This document shows, piece by piece, positions 17,794 to 26,144 of a stretch of 64,000 bases of DNA (its first letter is position 1; every line of letters begins with the position of its first letter). The translations under genes were made by a program, and so were the position numbers. This DNA is from RBG-16-66-20 sp036560705. GTDB taxonomy: Bacteria > Pseudomonadota > Gammaproteobacteria > Burkholderiales > SG8-39. The stretch spans positions 43,267 through 107,266 of the forward strand of contig DATBQR010000016.1 in NCBI GenBank assembly GCA_036560705.1, read 5' to 3'. The notes under the pieces were generated by a model. The model saw nothing but the letters and a program-made list of their open reading frames with translations. It had not been told where the DNA came from and ran no database searches.

Positions 17794-19860
17794 TCAAGCG
17801 ACGCGCTCTACTTCCACCAGGCAGTCGTAGAAAGTCGCCGCACCGCCGAGGTCGGCGACCCGCTGCGAGGTAAGGTCGTTGGCGTTCCGGCGGTCGCGCG
17901 CGAACTTCTTCCACCAGACGGAGGGCGCCACCACCACGCCGCGGCGCGGCTTGTCGTTGACGCGCGCCTTCAGCGTGAAGCTGCCGCGGTCGTTGAACAA
18001 CCGGACCCGGTCGCCGTCGCGTATCCCGCGCGGCCCGGCGTCGGCGGAATGCAGCTCGAGGCTGGGTTCGCCCTCCGCGTCGCGAAAGCGCGGCAGGTTG
18101 GCGAACGAGGAATTGAGGAAGTTGCGCACCGGCGGCGAAATGAAATTGAGCGGGTATTTCTTCGCCAGCTGCGGATTGCTGGAGGGCAGCTCGGCGGGCG
18201 GGTTGTAGAACGGCAGCGGATCGATCCCCTGCTGCTTCAGCGCCTCGCTGTAGAACTCGCACTTGCCCGAGGGCGTGTGGAAGCCGCCCTGCGCGAAAGG
18301 CGCGAACTTCTGCGGCAGCGCCAGCCGCTGCCAGCCGTTCTTCTTCAGCGTCTCCCAGTCCATGCCGGCGAGGTTGGCGTGGCCCGAGCCGATCGCCTGG
18401 CGCGCCAGCTCGTCGTCGGAATCGCGAAAGCACGGCTCTTCGAAGCCCATGCGCGCGGCGAGGCGCCGGAATACCTCGACGTTCGGCAGCGATTCGCCGA
18501 CCGGCGCGATCGCCGGATTGTTCGCCAGCACGTACAGGTGGCCGTAAGCCTTGTGGATGTCGGTGTGCTCGAGCTGCGTGGTCGCCGGCAGCACGATGTC
18601 CGCATAGTCGGCGGTGTCGGTGAGGAACGAGTCCATCACCACGCAGAACAGGTCTTCGCGCGAAAACCCGGCGATCACCTTTGTCGAATCCGGACAGACC
18701 GCCACGGGGTTGTTGTTGTAGACGATCACCGCGCGCACCGGCGGGTCGCCGGCAGTGAGCGCATCGCCGACCTGGGAATGATTGATGACGCGCGGGGACT
18801 TCGCCGGCATCAGGTCCGGACGCTCCAGCGTGGCATGGTCGAACTTGAAGTTGTCGGCCGTAGTCAACAGGATGCCGCCCGCGGGATCGCGCCAGGCACC
18901 CGTGAGCGCGGGCAGGCAGGCGATGGTGCGCGCGGCGATGCCGCCGCCGGCATGGCGCTGCATGCCGTAGTTGAGCCGGATCGCCGCCGGCTTCGCCCTC
19001 CCGTAATCGCGCGCCAATTGCACCACTTCTTCCACCGGGATGCCGCAGATTTCCGCCGCCCATCCCGGGGAATACTGCTTCACCTGTTCTTTCAATTCGT
19101 CGTACCCGAGGGTGTACTTCGCAACATAGTCCTCGTCGACGAGGCCCTCCGCGATCAGGACATGCATCATGCCGAGCGCGAGCGCGCCGTCGGTGCCGGG
19201 CAGGAGCGCGATGTGCTGGGTGCATTTCTCGGCAGTCAGGCTGCGGTAGGGGTCGATCGCCACCAGCTTCGCGCCGCGCCGCTTGGCCTCCTGCGCGCGC
19301 GTCCAGAAATGCAGGTTGGAAGTGATCGGATTGGAGCCCCAGATGATGATCAGCTTCGCGTCCGGGTAGTTCTCCGGATCCATGCCGTAGTTGCCGCCGA
19401 GCGTCGCCTTGATCCCCGCCTTGCCCGCCGAGGAGCACAGCGTGCGCTCCAGCTGGGAAGCACCGAGCTTGTGGAAGAAGCGCCGGTCCATCGAACTGAA
19501 CTGCAGCATGCCCATCGTCCCGGCGTAGCTGAGCGGCAGGATCGTCTCCGGGTTTTCGGCGGCGAGAACCTTCAGCCGCGCGGCGATTTCATCGAGCGCC
19601 TCGTCCCAGCTCACGCGCCTGAATTCGCCCTTGCCTTTCGGCCCGACGCGCTTGAGCGGATGCAGCAGGCGGTCCGGCGAGTAGGTGCGCTCGGCGTAGT
19701 GGCTGACCTTGGTACACAGCGAACCGTCGGTAAACGGGTGCGACGGATCGCCCTGCACTTTTATCGCGACGCCGTCCTTCACCGTGACCAGCATCGCGCA
19801 GGTGTCGGGGCAGTCGTGCGGGCAGGCCGCGCGCACAACGGTTTCGGTCGCGGTTTCCAT
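17794..19860 (-). CDS. Molybdopterin (Mo/W-bisPGD) oxidoreductase
   Basis: This 688-residue cytoplasmic-type member of the DMSO reductase superfamily has no Tat signal. An N-terminal [4Fe-4S] site is given by CPHDCPDTC plus a later Cys in SLCTKVSHYAERT. It shows GSNPITSNLHFW, VAIDPYRSLTAEK and the C-terminal dinucleotide-binding domain (FHTPSGKCEFYSE, LNFISP, RVRLFNDRG). The group includes formate dehydrogenase-like and uncharacterised reductases, and the reaction cannot be named. It starts 9 bp after glcF on the same strand, which suggests co-expression with glycolate oxidation. Confidence 0.88.
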   Translation of the reverse strand: METATETVVRAACPHDCPDTCAMLVTVKDGVAIKVQGDPSHPFTDGSLCTKVSHYAERTYSPDRLLHPLKRVGPKGKGEFRRVSWDEALDEIAARLKVLAAENPETILPLSYAGTMGMLQFSSMDRRFFHKLGASQLERTLCSSAGKAGIKATLGGNYGMDPENYPDAKLIIIWGSNPITSNLHFWTRAQEAKRRGAKLVAIDPYRSLTAEKCTQHIALLPGTDGALALGMMHVLIAEGLVDEDYVAKYTLGYDELKEQVKQYSPGWAAEICGIPVEEVVQLARDYGRAKPAAIRLNYGMQRHAGGGIAARTIACLPALTGAWRDPAGGILLTTADNFKFDHATLERPDLMPAKSPRVINHSQVGDALTAGDPPVRAVIVYNNNPVAVCPDSTKVIAGFSREDLFCVVMDSFLTDTADYADIVLPATTQLEHTDIHKAYGHLYVLANNPAIAPVGESLPNVEVFRRLAARMGFEEPCFRDSDDELARQAIGSGHANLAGMDWETLKKNGWQRLALPQKFAPFAQGGFHTPSGKCEFYSEALKQQGIDPLPFYNPPAELPSSNPQLAKKYPLNFISPPVRNFLNSSFANLPRFRDAEGEPSLELHSADAGPRGIRDGDRVRLFNDRGSFTLKARVNDKPRRGVVVAPSVWWKKFARDRRNANDLTSQRVADLGGAATFYDCLVEVERVA

Positions 19861-19869
19861 CCGGAAAGT

Positions 19870-21105
19870 CTACTCCAGCAGTTCGATCCAGTGCACGACG
19901 CGGACTCGCGTTCCGCTCGGCAGCACCGGCGCGCCGCCCTGCAGATGGGAGAGGCAGCCGATGTTCGCGGTAGCGATGTACTCGGGACCACCGGCCGGCC
20001 CGCCCGCGCACAGCGCCGCAAGCTTGCGTTCGCGCAGTTTCCCGGACAGTTCCGCCTGCAGGATCGAGTAGGTCCCGGCCGAGCCGCAGCACAGGTGGCC
20101 GTCGGCGACGGGCGTGAGTTCGTGGCCGGCCGCCTGCAGCAGCGCCTCGACCTTGCCGCGCAGTTGCTGGCCGTGCTGCAGCGAGCAGGGCGACTGGAAA
20201 GCGACGCGGGCGGATCCGGCCTTTTTCTCTATCGCACTTGCCGGGACGACCTCGCAAAGGTCCTTCGTCATCGACGAAATCCGTTCCGCCTTCTCCCGGT
20301 AAGCCGGGTCGTTCTGCAGCAAAAGCCCGTATTCCCGCACGGTCGCGCCGCAACCGCTGGCCGTCATGACGATCGCCTCGATCTCGCCGCGCTCGACCTG
20401 CGGCCACCAGCGGTCGATCAGCGCGCGCATGTCGTCCCGGCCCGCCTCCTGCTCGTTCAGGTGAAAGCGCAGCGCGCCACAGCAGCCCGCGCCCTCGGCT
20501 TCGATAAGCGATATCCCGGCGCGATCGAGCACGCGCGCCGCGGCGGCGTTGATGGCGGGCGCCAGGGCCGGCTGCACGCAGCCGGCGAGAACAAGCATCT
20601 TCCGCGCGTGGCGCGGCGCGGGCCATACGCCCGCGGGTTCGATGCTTGCAGGGATTTTGCTTTTCAGGCTCCCCGGGAGAAATCCCCGGAAGATTCTTCC
20701 CGCAAAAAGAAAAAGTGAAAACAATCCCGTCCTCGGCAGCACCGCCGACAGCAGCTTTCTTTGCGCGCTGTCCCAGGTTCCGCGCCCGACCTTCTCCTCG
20801 ACGACGGCGCGGCCGATGTCGGCGAGCCGCCCGTACTGCACGCCCGAGGGGCAGGTGGTCTCGCAGGCGCGGCAGGTGAGGCAGCGGTCCAGGTGCAGGC
20901 GCGTCTTCCGCGTCGGCTCCACGCCTTCGAGGACCTGCTTGATGAGATAGATGCGGCCGCGCGGCCCGTCCAGCTCGTCGCCGAGCAGCTGGTAGGTCGG
21001 GCAAGTCGCGCTGCAAAAGCCGCAATGCACGCATTTGCGCAGGATGGCGTCGGCTTCGCGTCCCTCCGGGGTATCGCGGATAAATTCGGCAAGCTCGGTC
21101 TGCAC
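19870..21105 (-). CDS. glcF: Glycolate oxidase iron-sulfur subunit
   Basis: GlcF passes electrons from the GlcD flavin to the respiratory chain during oxidation of glycolate to glyoxylate. The 411-residue protein carries two ferredoxin-type cysteine clusters (C25, C28, C31, C35 and C75, C78, C81, C85) and two CCG-domain cysteine motifs (EGAGCCGALRFH and DGHLCCGSAGTY). It starts with GTG. glcE and glcD lie upstream on the same strand, but separated by 414 bp that hold an opposite-strand gene, so glcF may need its own promoter. The molybdopterin oxidoreductase follows 9 bp downstream. Confidence 0.95.
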   Translation of the reverse strand: MQTELAEFIRDTPEGREADAILRKCVHCGFCSATCPTYQLLGDELDGPRGRIYLIKQVLEGVEPTRKTRLHLDRCLTCRACETTCPSGVQYGRLADIGRAVVEEKVGRGTWDSAQRKLLSAVLPRTGLFSLFLFAGRIFRGFLPGSLKSKIPASIEPAGVWPAPRHARKMLVLAGCVQPALAPAINAAAARVLDRAGISLIEAEGAGCCGALRFHLNEQEAGRDDMRALIDRWWPQVERGEIEAIVMTASGCGATVREYGLLLQNDPAYREKAERISSMTKDLCEVVPASAIEKKAGSARVAFQSPCSLQHGQQLRGKVEALLQAAGHELTPVADGHLCCGSAGTYSILQAELSGKLRERKLAALCAGGPAGGPEYIATANIGCLSHLQGGAPVLPSGTRVRVVHWIELLE

Positions 21106-21124
21106 GGCTCGCTATACTTTCCGG

Positions 21125-21523
21125 ATGGGAACCATGGTCTGGCTGGTGCTGCTCGCGTTCGCGGCAGCGGCGGGATGGCTGTTCAGGCAGCGCCTGCGGC
21201 AATGGGAAGACCGCAAACGGGCGGAAGAGGAGCGCTTCGCGGCCTTCATGGCGGAAACCTCGGCTGCGAAAGCGAAAGCCGCCGGGCCCATGCCACTACC
21301 TGCGCCACCTGCTCCTGCCGCGACGCCCGCGCCGCATGCGGCCGACGGGCTCGCCCAGCAAAAGATGCTTTTCGAGGCGGCCCACAAAGCGGGAGAGGCC
21401 GGCGAGCCCGCGCTCGCCATCCAGCTGTACGGCCGGCTGCTGGCCCGGTACCCCGCCACCGCCTTTGCGGACCAGGCGCGCGCGGGCGCGGCGGCGCTGA
21501 AAAAAAAGCTCGTCAAGACCTAG
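21125..21523 (+). CDS. Small membrane-anchored TPR-like protein
   Basis: This 132-residue protein has an N-terminal membrane helix (MVWLVLLAFAAAAGWLF), a charged helical stretch (RQWEDRKRAEEERFAAF), an Ala/Pro-rich linker (about 50-75) and a C-terminal segment like one tetratricopeptide repeat (ALAIQLYGRLLARYPAT). It probably sits in the inner membrane with the linker and TPR on one side. I do not recognise a named family. It is encoded opposite to the glc genes in the gap between glcE and glcF. Its stop overlaps the glcE stop by 4 bp, and its start is 19 bp from the glcF start. An in-frame ATG at 21134 is an alternative start. Confidence 0.7.
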   Translation: MGTMVWLVLLAFAAAAGWLFRQRLRQWEDRKRAEEERFAAFMAETSAAKAKAAGPMPLPAPPAPAATPAPHAADGLAQQKMLFEAAHKAGEAGEPALAIQLYGRLLARYPATAFADQARAGAAALKKKLVKT

Positions 21524-22590
21524 AACTCCGCATACAGGCGCCCGGGATTGAGAATCCCGGCCGGATCGAAGGCGGCTTTCAGTTCGCGTTGCAGGCGCGC
21601 GAGCGCCGCCGGCAGCGGCGCGAACGCCTGCACCGTCTTCCGCGCCGAGCGGAACAGCGCCGCATGGCCGCCCAGGCGGACCGCCGCGGCGCGCACCACG
21701 GCCGCGTCGGCGCTGGTTTTCAGCCAGCGCAGCGCGCCGCCCCATTCGATCAGTTGCGCGCCCGGCAGATCGATGCGCGGCGCGTGCGAAGGCAGCGACA
21801 GCCGCCACAGCGGCCCCTCGCCCGCGAAGAACGGATAGGTCTGCTCGCGGACGCCGGTCCAGAAGCCCGCCGCCTCGTCAGGCGCGATTCCTTCGCCGCC
21901 GATCTTCCCCGCCGCCGCGCGGATGCCGCTCTCCGAACCCGAAAGGCGCACGCAAAGTTCGCCGTCCTGCCAGGTGCTCGCGGAAACCGGCAACGGCTGC
22001 CCGCCCCAGCGGTTCAGATTCTCCAGCGCCTTGCCCTCCGGCGCCTCCAGCTTCAGCGTCAGCTCGGCCGGCGGCCGCGGCAGCACCTTGAGCGAAACCT
22101 CGAGGATCAGGCCGAGGGTGCCGAGCGAGCCGGCGAGCAGGCGCGACACGTCGTAGCCGGCGACGTTCTTCATCACCTGGCCGCCGAAGACGAGCGGTTC
22201 GCCGCGCCCGTCGAGGATTTTCGCGCCCAGCACGAAGTCGCGTACCGCCCCCGCGCTGGCGCGGCGCGGGCCGGAGAGTCCCGCCGCGACGCAGCCGCCG
22301 AGAGTGGCGCCCGGGCCGAAGCCGGGCGGTTCGAACGGCAGGAATTGCTTTTGCTCCAGAAGTATTTTCTGCAGATCGGAAAGCAAAGTGCCGCAGCGCG
22401 CGGTGACCACCAGCTCCGTCGGCTCGTAATCGACGATGCCGGCATGGGCGCGCGTGTCGAGCAGTTCGCCGCGCGGCTCGTTGCCGTAGAAATCCTTGGT
22501 GCCGCCGCCGCGGATGCGCAACGGGCGCCGCGCCGCGGCGGCTTCCTTTATTTTTTCGGAAAAAGAATTCAATGCTGCAAGGTTCGACAA
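21520..22590 (-). CDS. glcE: Glycolate oxidase FAD-binding subunit
   Basis: GlcE is the second FAD-domain subunit of glycolate oxidase. The 356-residue protein has a PCMH-type FAD fold: LRIRGGGTKDFYG, LPFEPPGFGPGATLGGCVAAGLSGPRR, GGQVMKNVAGYDVSRL and the terminal FDPAGILNPGRLY, which matches GlcD-family ends. The start is TTG, one base after the glcD stop, so translation is probably coupled to glcD. Its 3' end overlaps the small opposite-strand gene by 4 bp. Confidence 0.94.
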   Translation of the reverse strand: MSNLAALNSFSEKIKEAAAARRPLRIRGGGTKDFYGNEPRGELLDTRAHAGIVDYEPTELVVTARCGTLLSDLQKILLEQKQFLPFEPPGFGPGATLGGCVAAGLSGPRRASAGAVRDFVLGAKILDGRGEPLVFGGQVMKNVAGYDVSRLLAGSLGTLGLILEVSLKVLPRPPAELTLKLEAPEGKALENLNRWGGQPLPVSASTWQDGELCVRLSGSESGIRAAAGKIGGEGIAPDEAAGFWTGVREQTYPFFAGEGPLWRLSLPSHAPRIDLPGAQLIEWGGALRWLKTSADAAVVRAAAVRLGGHAALFRSARKTVQAFAPLPAALARLQRELKAAFDPAGILNPGRLYAEF

Positions 22591-22591
22591 A

Positions 22592-24076
22592 TCAGAACCT
22601 CGGCAGGTCCGGATGGTTCAGCTTGCCGCCGTGCACGTGCATGCGCCCGAACTCGGCGCAGCGCGTGAGCGCGGGAACCGCCTTGCCCGGGTTGAGCAGG
22701 CCCTGCGGATCGAAGACGCGCTTGATGGCGTGGAAGCTCGCCAGTTCCGCCGAGCCGAACTGCGCGCACATCTGGTCGATCTTCTCCACGCCCACGCCGT
22801 GCTCGCCGGTAATGGTGCCGCCGACTTCGACGCACTTCTCCAGCACTTCGCCGGCGAACGCCTCGGTTCGCTTGAGCTGCGCCGGGTCGTTGGCGTCGAA
22901 CAGGATCAGCGGGTGCAGGTTGCCGTCGCCGGCGTGGAACACGTTCGGGCAGCGCAGGCCGTACTTCTTCTCCATGGCGCAGATGAAGGTGAGCATTTCG
23001 CCCAGGCGCTTGCGCGGAATCGTGCCGTCCATGCAGTAGTAGTCGGGCGATATGCGGCCCACTGCCGGAAACGCCGCCTTGCGCCCGGACCAGAAGCGCA
23101 GCCGCTCGGCCTCGTTGCGCGACACCGTGCAGCGCGTCGCACCTGCCGCGGCGAGCACTTGTTCCATGTGCGCGATCTCCTCCTCGACCTCCGCGGCGCT
23201 GCCGTCGGACTCGCACAGAAGGATGGCCGCCGCGTCAAGGTCGTACCCGGCGTGCACGAACTGCTCGACGGCCGCCGTCGCCGGCTTGTCCATCATCTCC
23301 AGGCCGGCGGGGATGATGCCGGCCGCGATCACCGCGGCAACCGCGTCGCCCGCTTTCTCCACGTCGTCGAACGAGGCCATGACCACGCGAGCCGTCTCCG
23401 GTTTCGGCAGCAGCTTCACGGTCACTTCGGTCGTCACCGCGAGCAGGCCCTCGGAACCGATGGCGAGCGCGAGCAGGTCGTAGCCCGGCGAATCGAGCGC
23501 CTCGGAGCCGAAATCGACCGGTTCGCCGGCGATGGTGTAGCCCCGGACCCGCAGCACGTTGTGCACGGTCAGCCCGTATTTCAGGCAATGCACGCCGCCC
23601 GAATTCTCGGCGACATTGCCGCCGATGGTGCAGGCGATCTGGCTGGAGGGGTCCGGCGCGTAATACAGGCCGAAAGGCGCCACCACGTCCGAAATCGCCG
23701 CGTTGCGCACACCCGGCTGCACCACCGCGAGGCGCGCGAGCGGATCGATGCGCACCACGCGCATGAATTTCGCCAGCGACAGCAGCACGCCCTCCCCCGA
23801 CGGCAGCGCGCCTCCCGAGAGTCCGGTACCGGCGCCGCGCGGCACCACCGGCACGCCGAGCGCGTGGCAGGTCTTCAGGATGCGCTGCACCTGCTCGTCC
23901 GTTTCCGGCAGCGCGACAACCATCGGCACGCGGCGATAGGCGGTCAGCCCGTCGCACTCGTAGGGGCGCGTGTCTTCCTCCTGCCAGAGCACCGAGCGCT
24001 CGGGCAGGAAGGCGCGCAGCGCTTGCGCGACCCTCTTCTGCTGCTCGAAATTTATTTCAGGTAAGGCGCTGCCCAC
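22592..24076 (-). CDS. glcD: Glycolate oxidase subunit GlcD (FAD-linked)
   Basis: GlcD is the catalytic flavoprotein that oxidises glycolate (or D-lactate) to the 2-oxo acid. The 494 residues contain VPVVPRGAGTGLSGGALPSGEGVLLSL, IGGNVAENSGGVHCLKYGLT, VFHAGDGNLHPLILFD, GTITGEHGVGVEKI and FDPQGLLNPGK. The frame runs open upstream to 24400, inside hyi. I chose the GTG at 24076, preceded by AAGGA, because it gives the expected length (close to 499 in E. coli) and starts just before homologous sequence. It overlaps the hyi stop by 25 bp. Confidence 0.94.
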   Translation of the reverse strand: MGSALPEINFEQQKRVAQALRAFLPERSVLWQEEDTRPYECDGLTAYRRVPMVVALPETDEQVQRILKTCHALGVPVVPRGAGTGLSGGALPSGEGVLLSLAKFMRVVRIDPLARLAVVQPGVRNAAISDVVAPFGLYYAPDPSSQIACTIGGNVAENSGGVHCLKYGLTVHNVLRVRGYTIAGEPVDFGSEALDSPGYDLLALAIGSEGLLAVTTEVTVKLLPKPETARVVMASFDDVEKAGDAVAAVIAAGIIPAGLEMMDKPATAAVEQFVHAGYDLDAAAILLCESDGSAAEVEEEIAHMEQVLAAAGATRCTVSRNEAERLRFWSGRKAAFPAVGRISPDYYCMDGTIPRKRLGEMLTFICAMEKKYGLRCPNVFHAGDGNLHPLILFDANDPAQLKRTEAFAGEVLEKCVEVGGTITGEHGVGVEKIDQMCAQFGSAELASFHAIKRVFDPQGLLNPGKAVPALTRCAEFGRMHVHGGKLNHPDLPRF

Positions 24077-24834
24077 GACAATCCTTGAACGGTGTCGCCC
24101 TTCGGGATGTATTCGGCGCCGACCCAGCCCTGGTAGCCGAGCCGGTCGATGAGCGGCAGCAGGTAAGCGAAGTTGATCTCCCCGGTGCCCGGCTCGTTGC
24201 GCTCCGGCACGTCGGCGATCTGCATGTGGCCGATCCTCGGCAGCAGGCGCTCCATCGTTTTGGCGAGATCGCCCTCGACGATTTGCATGTGAAACAGGTC
24301 GTATTGCAGGAGGAGATTGTCGGCGCCGGCCGCGTCGATGACCTCGATGCCTTCCTTGGAGGTGTTCAGGAAAAAACCGGGGATGGTGCGCGGATTGCAC
24401 GGCTCGGTCAGCAGCGTCAGTCCGGCCGCCTTCAGCTTGCCCGCGGCATAGCGCAGGTTTTCGACCAGGGTCTGTTTCGCTTTCTCGCGCGCCACGCCCG
24501 CGGGAGCGATGCCGGCAAGGGTGTTCAGCCGCGGGCAGCCGGCGGCCTTGGCGTATTCGATGGCGCGCTCGACGCCCTCGCGGAATTCGCCGACGCGATC
24601 GGGCCGGCAGGTAAGGCCGCGGTCGCCCTTGGCAGCATCGCCGGCAGGGAGGTTATGCAGCACCACTTCGACGCCGGCGTCGCGCGCGCGCCCGGCGATC
24701 TCCGCGGCGCTGCCGAAGGAATAGGGAAACTGGTATTCCACATAGCGGAAGCCCGCTTTCGCGGCGGCGGCGAAGCGATCCGCAAACGGCAGCTGCGGAA
24801 ACATCAGCGAGATGTTGGCGGCGAGTCTTGGCAT
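24052..24834 (-). CDS. hyi: Hydroxypyruvate isomerase
   Basis: This 260-residue AP-endonuclease-2/xylose-isomerase-like TIM barrel interconverts hydroxypyruvate and tartronate semialdehyde in glyoxylate metabolism. Typical segments are LAANISLMFPQLPFADRF, VLHNLPAGD, LTEPCNPRTIPGFFL, LQYDLFHMQIVEGDL and IGHMQIADVPERNEPGTGEI, with the metal-ligand Glu, Asp and His residues in place. The start at 24834 is the first Met that matches family N-termini. It is the first gene of the hyi-glcD-glcE run. Only 19 bp separate it from the divergent TauE gene, so its promoter must extend into that gene. Confidence 0.94.
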   Translation of the reverse strand: MPRLAANISLMFPQLPFADRFAAAAKAGFRYVEYQFPYSFGSAAEIAGRARDAGVEVVLHNLPAGDAAKGDRGLTCRPDRVGEFREGVERAIEYAKAAGCPRLNTLAGIAPAGVAREKAKQTLVENLRYAAGKLKAAGLTLLTEPCNPRTIPGFFLNTSKEGIEVIDAAGADNLLLQYDLFHMQIVEGDLAKTMERLLPRIGHMQIADVPERNEPGTGEINFAYLLPLIDRLGYQGWVGAEYIPKGDTVQGLSWAAPYLK

Positions 24835-24853
24835 CGGGTTAGCATAGCGCGAA

Positions 24854-25723
24854 ATGCATGGTGTAGACACCGCCGCGGTCGCATGGTGGGTATGGCCGAT
24901 CGCGCTGTTCGCGGTCACCTTCGCGCTCGGCATCATCGCGGTCGTCGCGGGCGTCGGCGGCGGGGTGCTGTTCGTGCCCGTGGTGGCCAGTTTCTTTCCG
25001 TTCAGCCTCGATTTCGTGCGCGGCGCCGGCCTGCTGCTCGCGCTGGCGGGCACGCTCGCCGCGGGTCCCGTGCTCCTGCGCAGCGGCATGGCCAACCTGC
25101 GCCTGGTGATGCCGCTGGCGCTGGCCGGCTCGATCGCCTCCATCGCAGGGGCGCTGGTCGGACTCTCGGTTCCCGCGGACCTGCTGCAGACCGCGCTGGG
25201 GATCGTCGTCATCGGCGTCGCGCTGCTGATCTGGCGCGCCAAGGGCAGCGACCGGCTCGGCATCGAGGAATCCGACCCGCTGGGCGAGCTGCTGCGCCTG
25301 AAGGGCCGGTTCCATGACTCGGCCCACGGCGCGCACGTCGACTGGCGCACCCACCAGACGCCCGCCGGGCTGGCGGTGTTCGCCGCCATCGGTTTTCTCG
25401 GCGGCGTGTTCGGCCTGGGGGCGGGCTTCGCCAACGTGCCGGCGCTCAACCTGCTGATGGCGGCGCCGCTGAAAGTGGCGGTGGGCAGCAGCGGGCTGAT
25501 CATCTCCATCATCAACAGCGCCGCCGCCTGGATCTACATCAATTCCGGCGCGGTCCTGCCGCTGCTGGTGGTGCCCTCCATCCTCGGCGTGGTGCTCGGC
25601 TCGCGCATCGGCGCGCGCCTGCTGCACGCCGTACCCGCCCCTGTCGTGAGACGGCTGGTCATCGCCGTGATGCTGATCGCCGGCACGCGCGCCCTGCTGC
25701 GCGGATTGGGCGCATGGACCTGA
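24854..25723 (+). CDS. TauE/SafE-family anion permease
   Basis: This 289-residue polytopic inner-membrane protein of the TauE/SafE (DUF81) family has about eight helices and two internally related halves: GVGGGVLFVPVVASFF in the first and GLGAGFANVPALNLLM in the second, both family hallmarks. A hydrophilic loop sits at about 135-175. Known members export sulfite, sulfoacetate or related organosulfur anions. Substrate is not shown here. It overlaps the next gene by 10 bp, and that gene runs into an amino-acid importer. Confidence 0.9.
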   Translation: MHGVDTAAVAWWVWPIALFAVTFALGIIAVVAGVGGGVLFVPVVASFFPFSLDFVRGAGLLLALAGTLAAGPVLLRSGMANLRLVMPLALAGSIASIAGALVGLSVPADLLQTALGIVVIGVALLIWRAKGSDRLGIEESDPLGELLRLKGRFHDSAHGAHVDWRTHQTPAGLAVFAAIGFLGGVFGLGAGFANVPALNLLMAAPLKVAVGSSGLIISIINSAAAWIYINSGAVLPLLVVPSILGVVLGSRIGARLLHAVPAPVVRRLVIAVMLIAGTRALLRGLGAWT

Positions 25724-26142
25724 AAACCCAGGACGAGCAGGATGCCCGCGTGCAGGAAATCTACGCGCGCTGGCTCGACCGCGGCGCCAAGGCGGGATTC
25801 GCGGCGTCGCTGGCGGGGATGCTGGTCTATGCATCCGGGGCCGTCGCGCCGTTCATCCCGATGGCAGAACTTGCGGCGAGCTGGCGCCTGCCGGTCAGGC
25901 GTTTCCTCGCGCTGACCGGCGCGCCCACCGGCTGGGGCTGGATCCATCTGCTCGGCTACGGCGATTACCTGAATTTCGCCGGCATCGCGCTGTTCGCCTC
26001 GATGACCACCCTCTGCTATCTGCGGGTGCTGCCGGTCCTGCTCGCGCACCGCGACCGCCTTTACGCGCTGATCGCCGCCGCGCAGATCGCGGTGCTGCTG
26101 GCCGCCGCATCGGGCCTGCTAAACTCGTTCGGAGGAGGCTGA
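25714..26142 (+). CDS. Small three-to-four-helix membrane protein, unknown
   Basis: This 142-residue protein has hydrophobic segments at about 27-50, 83-108 and 116-135. I do not recognise it with certainty. Its place directly behind, and overlapping, a TauE/SafE gene is where DUF1634-type proteins often occur, so it may be a distant relative. It is probably an accessory to the permease. The Shine-Dalgarno for the following aapJ gene (GGAGG) lies in its last codons, so the three genes are likely one transcript. Confidence 0.7.
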   Translation: MDLKTQDEQDARVQEIYARWLDRGAKAGFAASLAGMLVYASGAVAPFIPMAELAASWRLPVRRFLALTGAPTGWGWIHLLGYGDYLNFAGIALFASMTTLCYLRVLPVLLAHRDRLYALIAAAQIAVLLAAASGLLNSFGGG

Positions 26143-26144
26143 CC

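Noticed and set aside
18049..20718. Plus-strand open frame of about 890 codons
   Set aside because: Antisense to the molybdopterin oxidoreductase and glcF; composition is Arg/Gly/Ala-rich with no motif.
24077..24400. Upstream extension of the glcD frame
   Set aside because: It lies within hyi and has no FAD-linked oxidase similarity; the GTG at 24076 fits the normal length.
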